Shown here: in pieces, positions 16,372 through 24,361 of the stretch
How positions within the stretch are numbered: position 1 is the first letter of the stretch
Layout of the letters: every line of letters begins with the position of its first letter
The notes under the pieces: generated by a model
What the model was told of the DNA's origin: nothing
Seen by the model: only the letters and a program-made list of their open reading frames with translations
Database searches by the model: none
Program-made: the position numbers and the translations under genes
Origin: Aurantibacter aestuarii
GTDB lineage: Bacteria > Bacteroidota > Bacteroidia > Flavobacteriales > Flavobacteriaceae
Length of the DNA: 64,000 bases
Assembly: GCF_003008425.1 (NCBI RefSeq)
Contig: NZ_PXOQ01000007.1
Coordinates: 62,001 to 126,000 of the forward strand
Reading direction: 5' to 3'

Positions 16372-16379
16372 CAAATATA
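16372..16379 (-). promoter_or_regulatory. Promoter -7 box of the MORN-like gene
   Basis: Minus-strand TATATTTG, a perfect TAnnTTTG match, 32 nt before the ATG at 16340. Confidence 0.5.
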
Positions 16380-16410
16380 TATCATTTTTTACAATTTTGA
16401 AACTATTTGG

Positions 16411-16429
16411 TAACATTAAGTTAACATTA
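16411..16429 (+). promoter_or_regulatory. Pho-box-like direct repeat upstream of the PiT permease
   Basis: TAACATTA occurs at 16411 and again at 16422, exactly 11 bp apart, in the 275-bp divergent region before the phosphate permease gene. The spacing fits PhoB-family binding. It is about 190 nt from the permease ATG and 70 nt from the MORN-like start, so either gene could be the target. Confidence 0.35.
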
Positions 16430-16615
16430 GAACTATATATATTTGATTTACAGAGATTTATATATTTATTTTTAACATTTAAAAGTGAATTTATAGTTAT
16501 AATCCTACCTAAAAAGTATTTAGAAGTATAAAAACTTCATGTTAAAAAAATATCATAACCTTTTCTTAACATTGCAACAAATTTAAAACGTGAAATTTGT
16601 TCCTGAAATTTTTCA

Positions 16616-18892
16616 ATGTTTATGGATAACATATATTTAATAATGATCATTGCTTTAGCGGTATTAGCTATAGCAGATTTAATTGTTGGAGTAAGTAATG
16701 ACGCAGTAAATTTTTTAAATTCTGCCATAGGTTCAAAAGCGGTATCCTTTAAAACCATAATGATTGTTGCCAGTTTTGGTGTTGCTTTAGGAGCTATATT
16801 TTCAAGCGGCTTAATGGAAGTAGCCCGTAAGGGGATTTTTCATCCAGAAGAGTTTATGTTTAATGAGATCATGATTATTTTTATGGCGGTTATGATTACA
16901 GATATACTTCTATTAGACTTTTTTAATTCTGTAGGTATGCCAACCTCTACAACCGTATCTATAGTATTTGAACTTTTAGGAGCTGCAGTAGCCATAGCTG
17001 CAGTAAAAATATATAATGATGAAGGTGGTTTTTCTGACCTTATTACTTATATCAATACAGAAACCGCGACTGAAATTATATTAGGAATTCTACTCTCGGT
17101 CGTTATTGCCTTTACTATCGGTGCTATAATTCAATGGGTAACAAGAGTCCTGTTGTCCTTTAACTTTGAAAACAAACCACTGGCATACGAAGCTATTTTT
17201 GGAGGATTGGCCTTAACTGCCTTAACTTATTTTATTTTTATAAAAGGGATTAAAGGAACTCCATATTCTAGTCAAACCTTTAGTTTTACAAATGGTCTAG
17301 AGCTGAGTAAGTATTTAGCGGAAAATACATTAACTATCATAGCAGTTAGCTTTGTAGTATCAACTATTTTATCTGTTTTGTTCGTTAAGCTTTTTAAATG
17401 GAACACGTATAAAATCATCATTTTAGTTGGTACATTTGCCTTAGCTTTGGCTTTTGCAGGTAATGACCTTGTAAACTTTATCGGAGTTCCTATTACGGCT
17501 TTAAAATCTTATGAATTTTGGCAAGCATCTGGATTAAGTCCTGATGCACTTAACATGAGTTTTCTTTCTGGAAAAGTTGATACACCAGAATTACTTCTTT
17601 TAATTGCAGGAATTATAATGGTGGCAACTCTTTGGTTTTCTAGTAAAGCTAAAGATGTCGTAAAAACTTCTTTAGATTTATCGAGCCAGTCAGAAACTAA
17701 GGAACGTTTCCAGCCAAATTTTCTATCACGCCATTTTGTTAGATTAGCCATTTTTAGTTCTAATGCTGCAAATAAAATCTTACCCGAGACTTTGAACAAT
17801 AGGATTGAAAAACAATTTACCAAAGTTGCTTTAACTAATAAAAAATCTAAGGATGAACCCGCTTTCGACTTAGTTAGAGCTGCGGTTAATTTAATGGTTG
17901 CTGCAGTATTAATTTCTCTAGCTACATCAATGAAACTTCCTTTATCTACTACTTATGTGACATTTATGGTTGCTATGGGTACCTCTTTAGCCGATAGAGC
18001 TTGGGGAAGCGAAAGCGCGGTTTATAGAGTTGCAGGTGTTTTAAATGTAATAGCTGGTTGGTTTTTTACCGCTATTATTGCTTTTGTGGCTGCGGGTATA
18101 GTAGCCTGGTTATTAAACCTAAACCTTAATGTAATGTTGCCTATTTTACTGGTTATAACAGCAATTATTATTGTTAGAAATTACATCTCTCACAGTAAAA
18201 AACAAAAGAGTTTAAATGAGGTTGCCAAAAAAGAAAAAATTGAAAACCAATCGGTTCAAGGAGTTATTTTAGAAAGTTCGGACCATATTGTAAATGTGCT
18301 TCATAGATCTAGTAATATCTATAATAATATGGTTGAAGGTCTTGCTAAACAAGATTTATCTATTTTAAAGAAAAATAAAAAACAAGTTAATAAGCTTACC
18401 AATGAAGTAGAAGATCTAAGAGATAATATCTTTTTCTTTATCAAAAATCTTGACGACTCTAGTGTAGGTGCAAGTAATTTCTACATCAATATCTTGGGAC
18501 ATTTACAAGATATGACTCAGTCTTTAGAATATATCACCAAAATTAGTCACAAACACATTAATAACAACCACAAAAAACTTAAGTTTTCTCAAATTAAAGA
18601 ACTTCAAGAAATTAATAAAAATCTTAATCAATTATTTGAGGACACAAAAATTGTTTTTGCTGAAAAGAAATTTGCTGATATAGACCAATTACTAGTTAGC
18701 ACGAAAAGCAATCAAACTATTGTAAAAGAAAAAATTAATAAACAGATTGAAAGAACAAGAAACGAAGAATCTAGTCCAAAGAATACGACTTTATATTTCA
18801 GTTTATTAGTAAAAACAAAGGAATTACTTAAATCTAATTTGTATTTATTAGAAGAGTATAATGACTCCTTCGATGAGAAAATTAAACTATAA
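16616..18892 (+). CDS. PiT-family inorganic phosphate permease with PhoU-like C-terminus
   Basis: A 758-residue protein. Residues 1 to about 520 are a PiT (PF01384-type) permease with ten or more hydrophobic segments and the family's inverted repeats GVSNDAVNFLNSAIGSKA (near 25) and FAGNDLVNFIGVP (near 285), plus two copies of the SVGMPTSTT / MKLPLSTTYV motif. Residues about 540-758 are a soluble helical domain (SSDHIVNVLHRSSNIYNNMVEG, DLRDNIFFFIKNLDD) of the PhoU/DUF47 type that regulates phosphate uptake. Elsewhere these are usually two genes, so the fusion couples transport to its control. ATG codons at 16616 and 16622 are both possible. Pho-box-like repeats lie upstream. Confidence 0.88.
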   Translation: MFMDNIYLIMIIALAVLAIADLIVGVSNDAVNFLNSAIGSKAVSFKTIMIVASFGVALGAIFSSGLMEVARKGIFHPEEFMFNEIMIIFMAVMITDILLLDFFNSVGMPTSTTVSIVFELLGAAVAIAAVKIYNDEGGFSDLITYINTETATEIILGILLSVVIAFTIGAIIQWVTRVLLSFNFENKPLAYEAIFGGLALTALTYFIFIKGIKGTPYSSQTFSFTNGLELSKYLAENTLTIIAVSFVVSTILSVLFVKLFKWNTYKIIILVGTFALALAFAGNDLVNFIGVPITALKSYEFWQASGLSPDALNMSFLSGKVDTPELLLLIAGIIMVATLWFSSKAKDVVKTSLDLSSQSETKERFQPNFLSRHFVRLAIFSSNAANKILPETLNNRIEKQFTKVALTNKKSKDEPAFDLVRAAVNLMVAAVLISLATSMKLPLSTTYVTFMVAMGTSLADRAWGSESAVYRVAGVLNVIAGWFFTAIIAFVAAGIVAWLLNLNLNVMLPILLVITAIIIVRNYISHSKKQKSLNEVAKKEKIENQSVQGVILESSDHIVNVLHRSSNIYNNMVEGLAKQDLSILKKNKKQVNKLTNEVEDLRDNIFFFIKNLDDSSVGASNFYINILGHLQDMTQSLEYITKISHKHINNNHKKLKFSQIKELQEINKNLNQLFEDTKIVFAEKKFADIDQLLVSTKSNQTIVKEKINKQIERTRNEESSPKNTTLYFSLLVKTKELLKSNLYLLEEYNDSFDEKIKL

Positions 18893-18893
18893 A

Positions 18894-18919
18894 AAAAGGC
18901 GACCAATAGGTCGCCTTTT
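18894..18919. terminator. Bidirectional terminator
   Basis: An 11-bp perfect stem (18894-18904 with 18909-18919) around AATA lies between the convergent PiT and small lipoprotein genes. Confidence 0.9.
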
Positions 18920-18934
18920 ACTTTTTAATAATGA

Positions 18935-19180
18935 TTAATTATCATTATCTACTTTTATTTTAACGTCTCCGTCTGCGTCTTCTTTAATTTTAACCTCTTT
19001 ATCTTCGGTTTCCATTTTTATTTTAACATCGCCGTCATCAACTTTAGTTTTAACTTCAGCACCAGCGTCTTGCATTTCTTCAATTAACTCTTCTTTTTCA
19101 GTTTTTTCTTCTTCTCTACATGATGTAAAAGAAACCGTAACTAGAGCCAAAGCTACTAGACTTAAAAATACTTTTTTCAT
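18935..19180 (-). CDS. Small acidic lipoprotein with charged VKIK repeats
   Basis: An 81-residue lipoprotein. The signal MKKVFLSLVALALVTVSF ends at the lipobox-like FTSC with Cys21. The mature part is almost entirely Glu, Asp and Lys, with repeating DGDVKIKME, DKEVKIKED and DGDVKIKVD units that alternate hydrophobic and charged residues, as in a beta strand repeat. No family recognised. It may be a periplasmic or surface-anchored charged peptide. It is convergent with the PiT gene across a terminator. Confidence 0.7.
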   Translation of the reverse strand: MKKVFLSLVALALVTVSFTSCREEEKTEKEELIEEMQDAGAEVKTKVDDGDVKIKMETEDKEVKIKEDADGDVKIKVDNDN

Positions 19181-19349
19181 AATATTATAATTTGATTAGT
19201 TGCTTAAAATTAAAGATTTAAATCGTTTAACAAACTAAATAGCAAAATATTAACATAATATTTGTGATCTAACCTCTTTAAAAGTGATGTAGTAATTTTT
19301 AAGAGTAAACCTTATTTACTACATTTACAAGACGCTAAAATTCAATATC

Positions 19350-21113
19350 ATGGACCTTAAAGATTTAGAGTCAAACCCTATATTAGATCGATTACCAAAA
19401 CATTTAAGGCAATTTATAAAGCCACAAAATTACAAAGATTATTCTGCTATTAATCAGGCTGTATGGCGTTATGCTATGCGAAAAAATGTAAGTTACTTAA
19501 GTAAGGTTGCACACAAATCGTATTTAGATGGTTTAAAACAAACTGGTATTCTTATAGACGATATCCCTAACATGTATGGAATGAACCGTATCCTTCAAGA
19601 TATTGGCTGGGCTGCAGTAGCTGTAGATGGTTTTATTCCTCCAAATGCATTTATGGAATTTCAGGCTTATAATGTATTGGTTATAGCAAGTGATATTAGA
19701 CAGCTAGAACATATTGAATATACTCCAGCACCAGATATTATTCATGAAGGTGCAGGACATGCTCCTATTATTGCAAATCCTGAATATGCAGAATACTTAA
19801 GACGATTTGGTGAAATTGGCTGCAAGGCAATATCTTCGGCTAAAGACTATGAACTTTATGAAGCTGTAAGACATCTTTCCATTATTAAAGAAGCTGAAGG
19901 TACTCCGGAAAATGAGATTCTTTTAGCTGAAAAAAAAGTAGAAGATTTACAGAAAAACATGGGAGAACCAAGTGAAATGGCATTAATACGTAATTTACAC
20001 TGGTGGACCGTAGAATATGGATTAATTGGAACTGTTGAGAACCCTAAAATTTATGGTGCCGGATTATTAAGCTCTATTGGAGAAAGTAAATGGTGTATGA
20101 CTGATAAGGTTAAGAAACTACCCTATTCTTTAGATGCCGCATTCCAAGATTTTGACATTACCAAACCACAACCTCAGCTGTTTGTTACTCCAGACTTTGC
20201 TTTTTTAAGTAATGTACTGGAAGATTTTGCAAATACTATGGCTCTTAGAAAAGGGAGCTTAACTGCTGTAAACAAGCTAATAGAATCTAAAGCTTTGGGA
20301 ACTATAGAATTATCTACAGGCTTACAGATTTCTGGAGTATTTACAGAGGTTATAGCACATGAAGATAAAGTTGCATATATACAAACCAAAGGACAAACCG
20401 CATTATCTTACCGAGATAAGGAATTGGTTGGTCATGGTGTACTAAATCATCCTGAAGGCTTTGGGTCTCCTGTTGGCAAACTTAAAGGTATAAACATTGC
20501 TATTGAAGATATGAGCCCAAGAGACTTAAGAGCTTACGATATTTATGAAAATGAAGTGGTTACTCTAGAGTTTGAAGGCGGCGTTACTGTTAAAGGCGAA
20601 ATTATTACTGGCACAAGAAACCTACAAGGAAAAATACTGCTTATTAGTTTTAAAAATTGTACAGTAACACATAACGATACCATATTATTTAAACCAGAAT
20701 GGGGACAATATGATATGGCGGTTGGAAAAGCGGTTATTTCTGGATTCTCTGGACCTGCAGATTTAAATAGTTTTGATTTAATAACCCATGAAGTTAGTAG
20801 CACAACTATAAAGACTAAAAAAACACCTCAATTATTAGAGTTAGAGTTACTTTACCAGCAAGTAAGAGATTATAGACTAGGAACTAATAGAACCATTTCT
20901 AGAAATAAAATTTTAGAACGCTTACAAGAAGCGTTTCCAAAAGACTGGTTATTAACTGTAGAGCTTTATGAAGTAGCTATTGCCACAAACCATAGAGAAC
21001 TAGCTACAAAATGCTTAAATTACCTACATGACATTAAATTAAACCGTCCTGAAATTGGGCATTTAATAGATGATGGGATACAAATTGCAGACCAGCAACT
21101 AAAAACAGCTTAA
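19350..21113 (+). CDS. Aromatic amino acid hydroxylase (phenylalanine 4-monooxygenase family), long form
   Basis: A 587-residue protein whose first ~285 residues are a biopterin-dependent aromatic amino acid hydroxylase. The iron ligands are His132 and His137 in PDIIHEGAGHAP and Glu222 in WWTVEYGL; the pterin/substrate region VDGFIPPNAFMEFQA precedes them. This enzyme normally turns phenylalanine into tyrosine. Most bacterial forms are about 260-300 residues; here a further ~300 residues follow (ISGVFTEVIAHEDKVAYIQTKG, then GHGVLNHPEGFGSPVG), with no family I recognise. I know longer forms from Bacteroidota, so this is not a recent fusion, but the role of the tail is unknown. No pterin-recycling gene (phhB) is adjacent. 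It stands alone and ends at a strong terminator. Confidence 0.88.
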   Translation: MDLKDLESNPILDRLPKHLRQFIKPQNYKDYSAINQAVWRYAMRKNVSYLSKVAHKSYLDGLKQTGILIDDIPNMYGMNRILQDIGWAAVAVDGFIPPNAFMEFQAYNVLVIASDIRQLEHIEYTPAPDIIHEGAGHAPIIANPEYAEYLRRFGEIGCKAISSAKDYELYEAVRHLSIIKEAEGTPENEILLAEKKVEDLQKNMGEPSEMALIRNLHWWTVEYGLIGTVENPKIYGAGLLSSIGESKWCMTDKVKKLPYSLDAAFQDFDITKPQPQLFVTPDFAFLSNVLEDFANTMALRKGSLTAVNKLIESKALGTIELSTGLQISGVFTEVIAHEDKVAYIQTKGQTALSYRDKELVGHGVLNHPEGFGSPVGKLKGINIAIEDMSPRDLRAYDIYENEVVTLEFEGGVTVKGEIITGTRNLQGKILLISFKNCTVTHNDTILFKPEWGQYDMAVGKAVISGFSGPADLNSFDLITHEVSSTTIKTKKTPQLLELELLYQQVRDYRLGTNRTISRNKILERLQEAFPKDWLLTVELYEVAIATNHRELATKCLNYLHDIKLNRPEIGHLIDDGIQIADQQLKTA

Positions 21114-21116
21114 TAA

Positions 21117-21143
21117 AAAATCCACCTAAAAAAGGTGGATTTT
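21117..21143. terminator. Bidirectional terminator
   Basis: A 10-bp perfect stem (21117-21126 with 21134-21143) flanked by A and T runs, between the convergent hydroxylase and enoyl-CoA hydratase genes. Confidence 0.9.
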
Positions 21144-21144
21144 T

Positions 21145-21900
21145 TTATTCTGCAAAACTTGCTAATTTATGTTTAGTAAACTCACTTAGTACAAGCTTAC
21201 CACTAATTTCTGCACGTTCTATTAATAAATTATCCCAATTAGAATAGGGTTTCCAAAGTACTTTTTTCATTTCAAGTAAAGCTTCTGGATTATAAGATGC
21301 TAATTTATTAGCCAGATTTATAACAGCTTCGTCTAATTCCTCAATAGTTTCAAAAACATTAGCATACAGCTGATTATTTTTTGCATACTGCGCATCATAA
21401 AACTGTTCTGCATTTATGGTCATTTCAGACATTGCTGTTTGTCCCATTTTCTTAGTTACAGCGGGTTCTATTACAAACGGCCCTATACCAATACTTAACT
21501 CACTTAATTTAATTGCTGCATGTTTTGTAGCCAATGTATAATCGCAAGCAGCAGCTAGACCTACACCACCACCTACAGTTTTTCCTTGAATACGTCCTAT
21601 AACCAACTTTCCACAGGTTCGCATAGCATTAATTACATTTGCAAAACCAGAGAAAAAAGCTTTTCCAGTTTGCATGTCGTTAATTGTTATAAGTTCATTA
21701 AAACTGGCACCCGCACAGAAAGTGCGATCTCCTGCACTTTTTAAAACGATAACTTTAACCTCATCATTTGCTCCTGCATCCAATATAGTTTGGGCAAGTT
21801 CTTTTAAAAGATGACTTGGCAAGGCATTATGTTTTGGATTACTAAATGTAATAGTTCCTATAAAATTTTCGATAGATAAATTAATGTATGCTCCTTCCAT
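21145..21900 (-). CDS. Enoyl-CoA hydratase/isomerase family protein
   Basis: A 251-residue crotonase-fold enzyme. The first oxyanion-hole region is DRTFCAGASFNEL near residue 60 and the second is GKTVGGGVGLAAACDY near 105, followed by KLSELSIGIGPFVIEPAV. The overall pattern is close to methylglutaconyl-CoA hydratase of leucine breakdown (LiuC-like), but general enoyl-CoA hydratases cannot be excluded. It would act on CoA thioesters in the cytoplasm. It is convergent with the aromatic amino acid hydroxylase gene, and no other leucine or fatty-acid genes are adjacent. Confidence 0.8.
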   Translation of the reverse strand: MEGAYINLSIENFIGTITFSNPKHNALPSHLLKELAQTILDAGANDEVKVIVLKSAGDRTFCAGASFNELITINDMQTGKAFFSGFANVINAMRTCGKLVIGRIQGKTVGGGVGLAAACDYTLATKHAAIKLSELSIGIGPFVIEPAVTKKMGQTAMSEMTINAEQFYDAQYAKNNQLYANVFETIEELDEAVINLANKLASYNPEALLEMKKVLWKPYSNWDNLLIERAEISGKLVLSEFTKHKLASFAE

Positions 21901-21982
21901 AGATTGATAAAATAGTCTTAAATTTATCTGTAAATATAAGGTTTTTAACTACTTTATAGTAGCTTTATACAAATTGTAAATT

Positions 21983-22288
21983 ATGGGTTTATTAAGTTTT
22001 ATTTTTGGAGCAAAGAAAAGAGAAGTGCAACGTTTTTTAGATAATGATGCTATAATTCTAGATGTACGCACAGATAGAGAATATCAAAATAATCATATTA
22101 AAGGCTCGAAGCATATTCCTATAGACCAGTTGCAACATCATGTAGAAGAGTTAAAAGCTGCAAACAAACCTTACATTGTATGTTGCGAAAGTGGTGTAAG
22201 GAGTGCAAAAGCTGCAAAATTTCTCAATTTACACAATATAAAAGCTACCAATGGTGGCGGATGGGCTAAACTACAACGCAACTTATAA
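21983..22288 (+). CDS. Single-domain rhodanese-like protein
   Basis: A 101-residue sulfurtransferase domain. LDVRTDREYQNNHIKGSKHIP (split as LDVRTDREY then GSKHIP) is the typical entry strand, and the active loop is CESGVRSAK with catalytic Cys68 and an adjacent Cys67. Such domains move sulfane sulfur to acceptors such as cyanide, thiols or other proteins. The N-terminus is short and hydrophobic (MGLLSFIFGAKK), possibly a weak membrane anchor. It ends with a 6-bp overlap with the convergent DUF4230 gene. Confidence 0.85.
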   Translation: MGLLSFIFGAKKREVQRFLDNDAIILDVRTDREYQNNHIKGSKHIPIDQLQHHVEELKAANKPYIVCCESGVRSAKAAKFLNLHNIKATNGGGWAKLQRNL

Positions 22289-22906
22289 TTTTATAGGTTC
22301 TAATTGCTCTAGAGTTTCTCTGGAATCTATTGGTGTTTGGTTATAAATTAGCGTCCAGCCCAAAGAATTGGTAAGAATATAAAATTTAGAAAGCTCACTA
22401 ATTAACCGATTTTGAGCGTTTTTTCTTAAATCGGAATTATTGATTTTTTCGGTAATGGCTTTTTTTGCTTCGACTTTAATTTTATTATAATCTGCCGCTT
22501 TAAACGGATTTAAATAATCGGCTTGTACGTCGTAATACTCAAAATCTGGATTAATTTTAACTTCCTCTTGTGGTATATAAGTTAAAGTGACCGTTTTATT
22601 AACCTCATCTATATCGTAAGTAATTTTACTTAAATCGTAAGCCACAGTAACATCTGCGTTAACAACTACTAACGCTTTTTTTTCGGTATCAATTAAATTA
22701 CCAAAAACTCTCTTAGAATTTTTATAGTTGTACACCTGACTAAAATGTCCTTCAGTCACCACTAATTTTCCTACGTTTTTTAATTGCTCTTGTATTAATG
22801 CAGAGTTTTCTGCTATAATAGTTTCTTCATTATTAGAGTTTGTGCATGCTTTATATGCAAATACAACTACTAAAGTGACTAAAATTCCTAAAACTATGTT
22901 TTTCAT
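22283..22906 (-). CDS. DUF4230 domain protein, membrane-anchored
   Basis: A 207-residue protein with one N-terminal membrane segment (MKNIVLGILVTLVVVFAYKACT) and an extracytoplasmic DUF4230 domain. It contains GKLVVTEGHFSQVYNYKN, KALVVVNADVTVAYDL and VKINPDFEYYDVQADYLNPF, which match my memory of that family. Function unknown. A Cys at the end of the hydrophobic stretch (KAC) does not make a clear lipobox. Its last 6 bp overlap the rhodanese gene tail to tail. Confidence 0.75.
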   Translation of the reverse strand: MKNIVLGILVTLVVVFAYKACTNSNNEETIIAENSALIQEQLKNVGKLVVTEGHFSQVYNYKNSKRVFGNLIDTEKKALVVVNADVTVAYDLSKITYDIDEVNKTVTLTYIPQEEVKINPDFEYYDVQADYLNPFKAADYNKIKVEAKKAITEKINNSDLRKNAQNRLISELSKFYILTNSLGWTLIYNQTPIDSRETLEQLEPIKL

Positions 22907-22942
22907 AATTTAAAATTACGAAAACGGAATTTTAAAGACTGT

Positions 22943-23599
22943 TTAAATTATGTTATTATTTTTAGCTTTTTCCACCGCTTCAAGCTTATTATGTACTTGA
23001 AGCTTTTTATAAATATTTTCAATATGTTTTCTTACTGTAGAAGGTGATATGAAGAGATTTTCGGATATTACAGTATAACTTAGACCTTTTGCCAATTGCT
23101 CTAGTACGTCAATCTCACGAGTTGTTAAATTGATATCTTCTTTTTTTTCGTTTGAAGAAAAATCTACTGGATTTCTTAATAGTTTAAGTGTTTTTAATGC
23201 AATTGAAGGATTCATGGCAGCTCCACCATTTAAAGTTTCAATAATACCGTTGTACAAATCTGAAGGGTTTACTTCCTTTAACAAATAACCATCTGCACCA
23301 GCTTTAATAGCGTTAAAAATGTTTTCATCATTATCGAAAACCGTTAACATAATTATTTTAAGCTGTGGATATTTTATCTTTACCTGCCTTGTTGCTTCAA
23401 TACCATTCATTTTAGGCATATCTATATCCATTAGCAAAACATCTACATGTTTATCTGCATCCAATTTTTTTAAAAGATTTTCGCCATTATTAGCTGTATA
23501 TTTAACTAAAAGGTCATCAAAAAAAGACAATTTCTCCTCTATGGCTTTTATTAAAAATGAATTGTCGTCTATAATTACTAATCGGATCTGGCTGGTCAT
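22943..23599 (-). CDS. NarL/FixJ-family response regulator
   Basis: A 218-residue regulator with a receiver domain and a LuxR-type helix-turn-helix. Acidic residues Asp11/12 (IIDDNS), phospho-acceptor Asp58 in LLMDIDMPKMNG and Lys in YLLKEVNP are present. The DNA-binding end reads LTTREIDVLEQLAKGLSYT and ISPSTVRKHIENIYKKL. It is the last gene of a minus-strand run that begins with two HisKA_3 kinases; NarX/NarL-type pairs use exactly this combination, so it is the likely phospho-acceptor of both kinases. It lies 9 bp after the DUF6498 gene. Confidence 0.88.
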   Translation of the reverse strand: MTSQIRLVIIDDNSFLIKAIEEKLSFFDDLLVKYTANNGENLLKKLDADKHVDVLLMDIDMPKMNGIEATRQVKIKYPQLKIIMLTVFDNDENIFNAIKAGADGYLLKEVNPSDLYNGIIETLNGGAAMNPSIALKTLKLLRNPVDFSSNEKKEDINLTTREIDVLEQLAKGLSYTVISENLFISPSTVRKHIENIYKKLQVHNKLEAVEKAKNNNII

Positions 23600-23608
23600 A
23601 ATATATAC

Positions 23609-24361
23609 TTATTCGTTGGTTAATATAACTAAAAAGTCTTCGATGTCTTTACGTTGTGTGTCTCCATTTTTCTTTGCGTTTTCGAGATACAAATAATCTA
23701 CTGCCTTTTGAAAATACACTTGGTTCACCTTCAACTTAAAAATGGCTAAATCGGCAATTAGCCTAACTACAATTAAAATTAAAGCAACAGCCAAACCTGC
23801 ATTACCAAAAATGATAAAAAAACCAGGTATTATAGCTACAAACTGCTGTATGACTATACGTAAATAAGGCTGAAACATATACTGCTCAATTTTAGCATTT
23901 ACATATGTTTTGGGTTCATAAAAATTTGTCCAATACTTTATAATATAGGTGACTATTAGTAAGCCTACTGCCATTTGAACCCCTTGAAACGAAGCTATAA
24001 TCTTATAATTTTCTAGTCCAAAACCATCACTAATTCTGGAGTCTCCCATAGATAAAAACACAAAGAAAAAAGTGGTTTGTATAAAAACAAAAAAACCATA
24101 ATGCACTGTAAAAAAACATGTTATAGCCAGACAGTAAAATTTTTCCTTTTTAGTTTTACCATCTTGAAACCCGATAGTTAATAGTCTAAGAACTTGAAAC
24201 AGTCCAATTATCATGGTTTCTATGGCGTAAATAATAACGACCTCTAAAGGATCTAATTTACCAAGTGATAATAGCACTATAAAAAACAGAGCTTGTAGCC
24301 ATATAGCCCTGCTTTCTATAGTAAATAAACCTTTAAAAAAATTATAGTTCTTTAATTTCAA
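23609..24361 (-). CDS. DUF6498-like integral membrane protein
   Basis: A 250-residue inner-membrane protein with about six hydrophobic segments, including LQALFFIVLLSLG, VVIIYAIETMIIGLFQVLRL, FFTVHYGFFVFIQTTFFF and a late IIPGFFIIFGNAGLAVALIL. The ETMIIGLFQVLRL and TVHYGFF stretches match what I recall of DUF6498, whose function is unknown. Its 5' end overlaps the 3' end of the OmpA/PD40 gene by 20 bp, and the response regulator follows after 9 bp, so it belongs to the signalling run and may sense or transmit an envelope signal. Confidence 0.7.
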   Translation of the reverse strand: MKLKNYNFFKGLFTIESRAIWLQALFFIVLLSLGKLDPLEVVIIYAIETMIIGLFQVLRLLTIGFQDGKTKKEKFYCLAITCFFTVHYGFFVFIQTTFFFVFLSMGDSRISDGFGLENYKIIASFQGVQMAVGLLIVTYIIKYWTNFYEPKTYVNAKIEQYMFQPYLRIVIQQFVAIIPGFFIIFGNAGLAVALILIVVRLIADLAIFKLKVNQVYFQKAVDYLYLENAKKNGDTQRKDIEDFLVILTNE

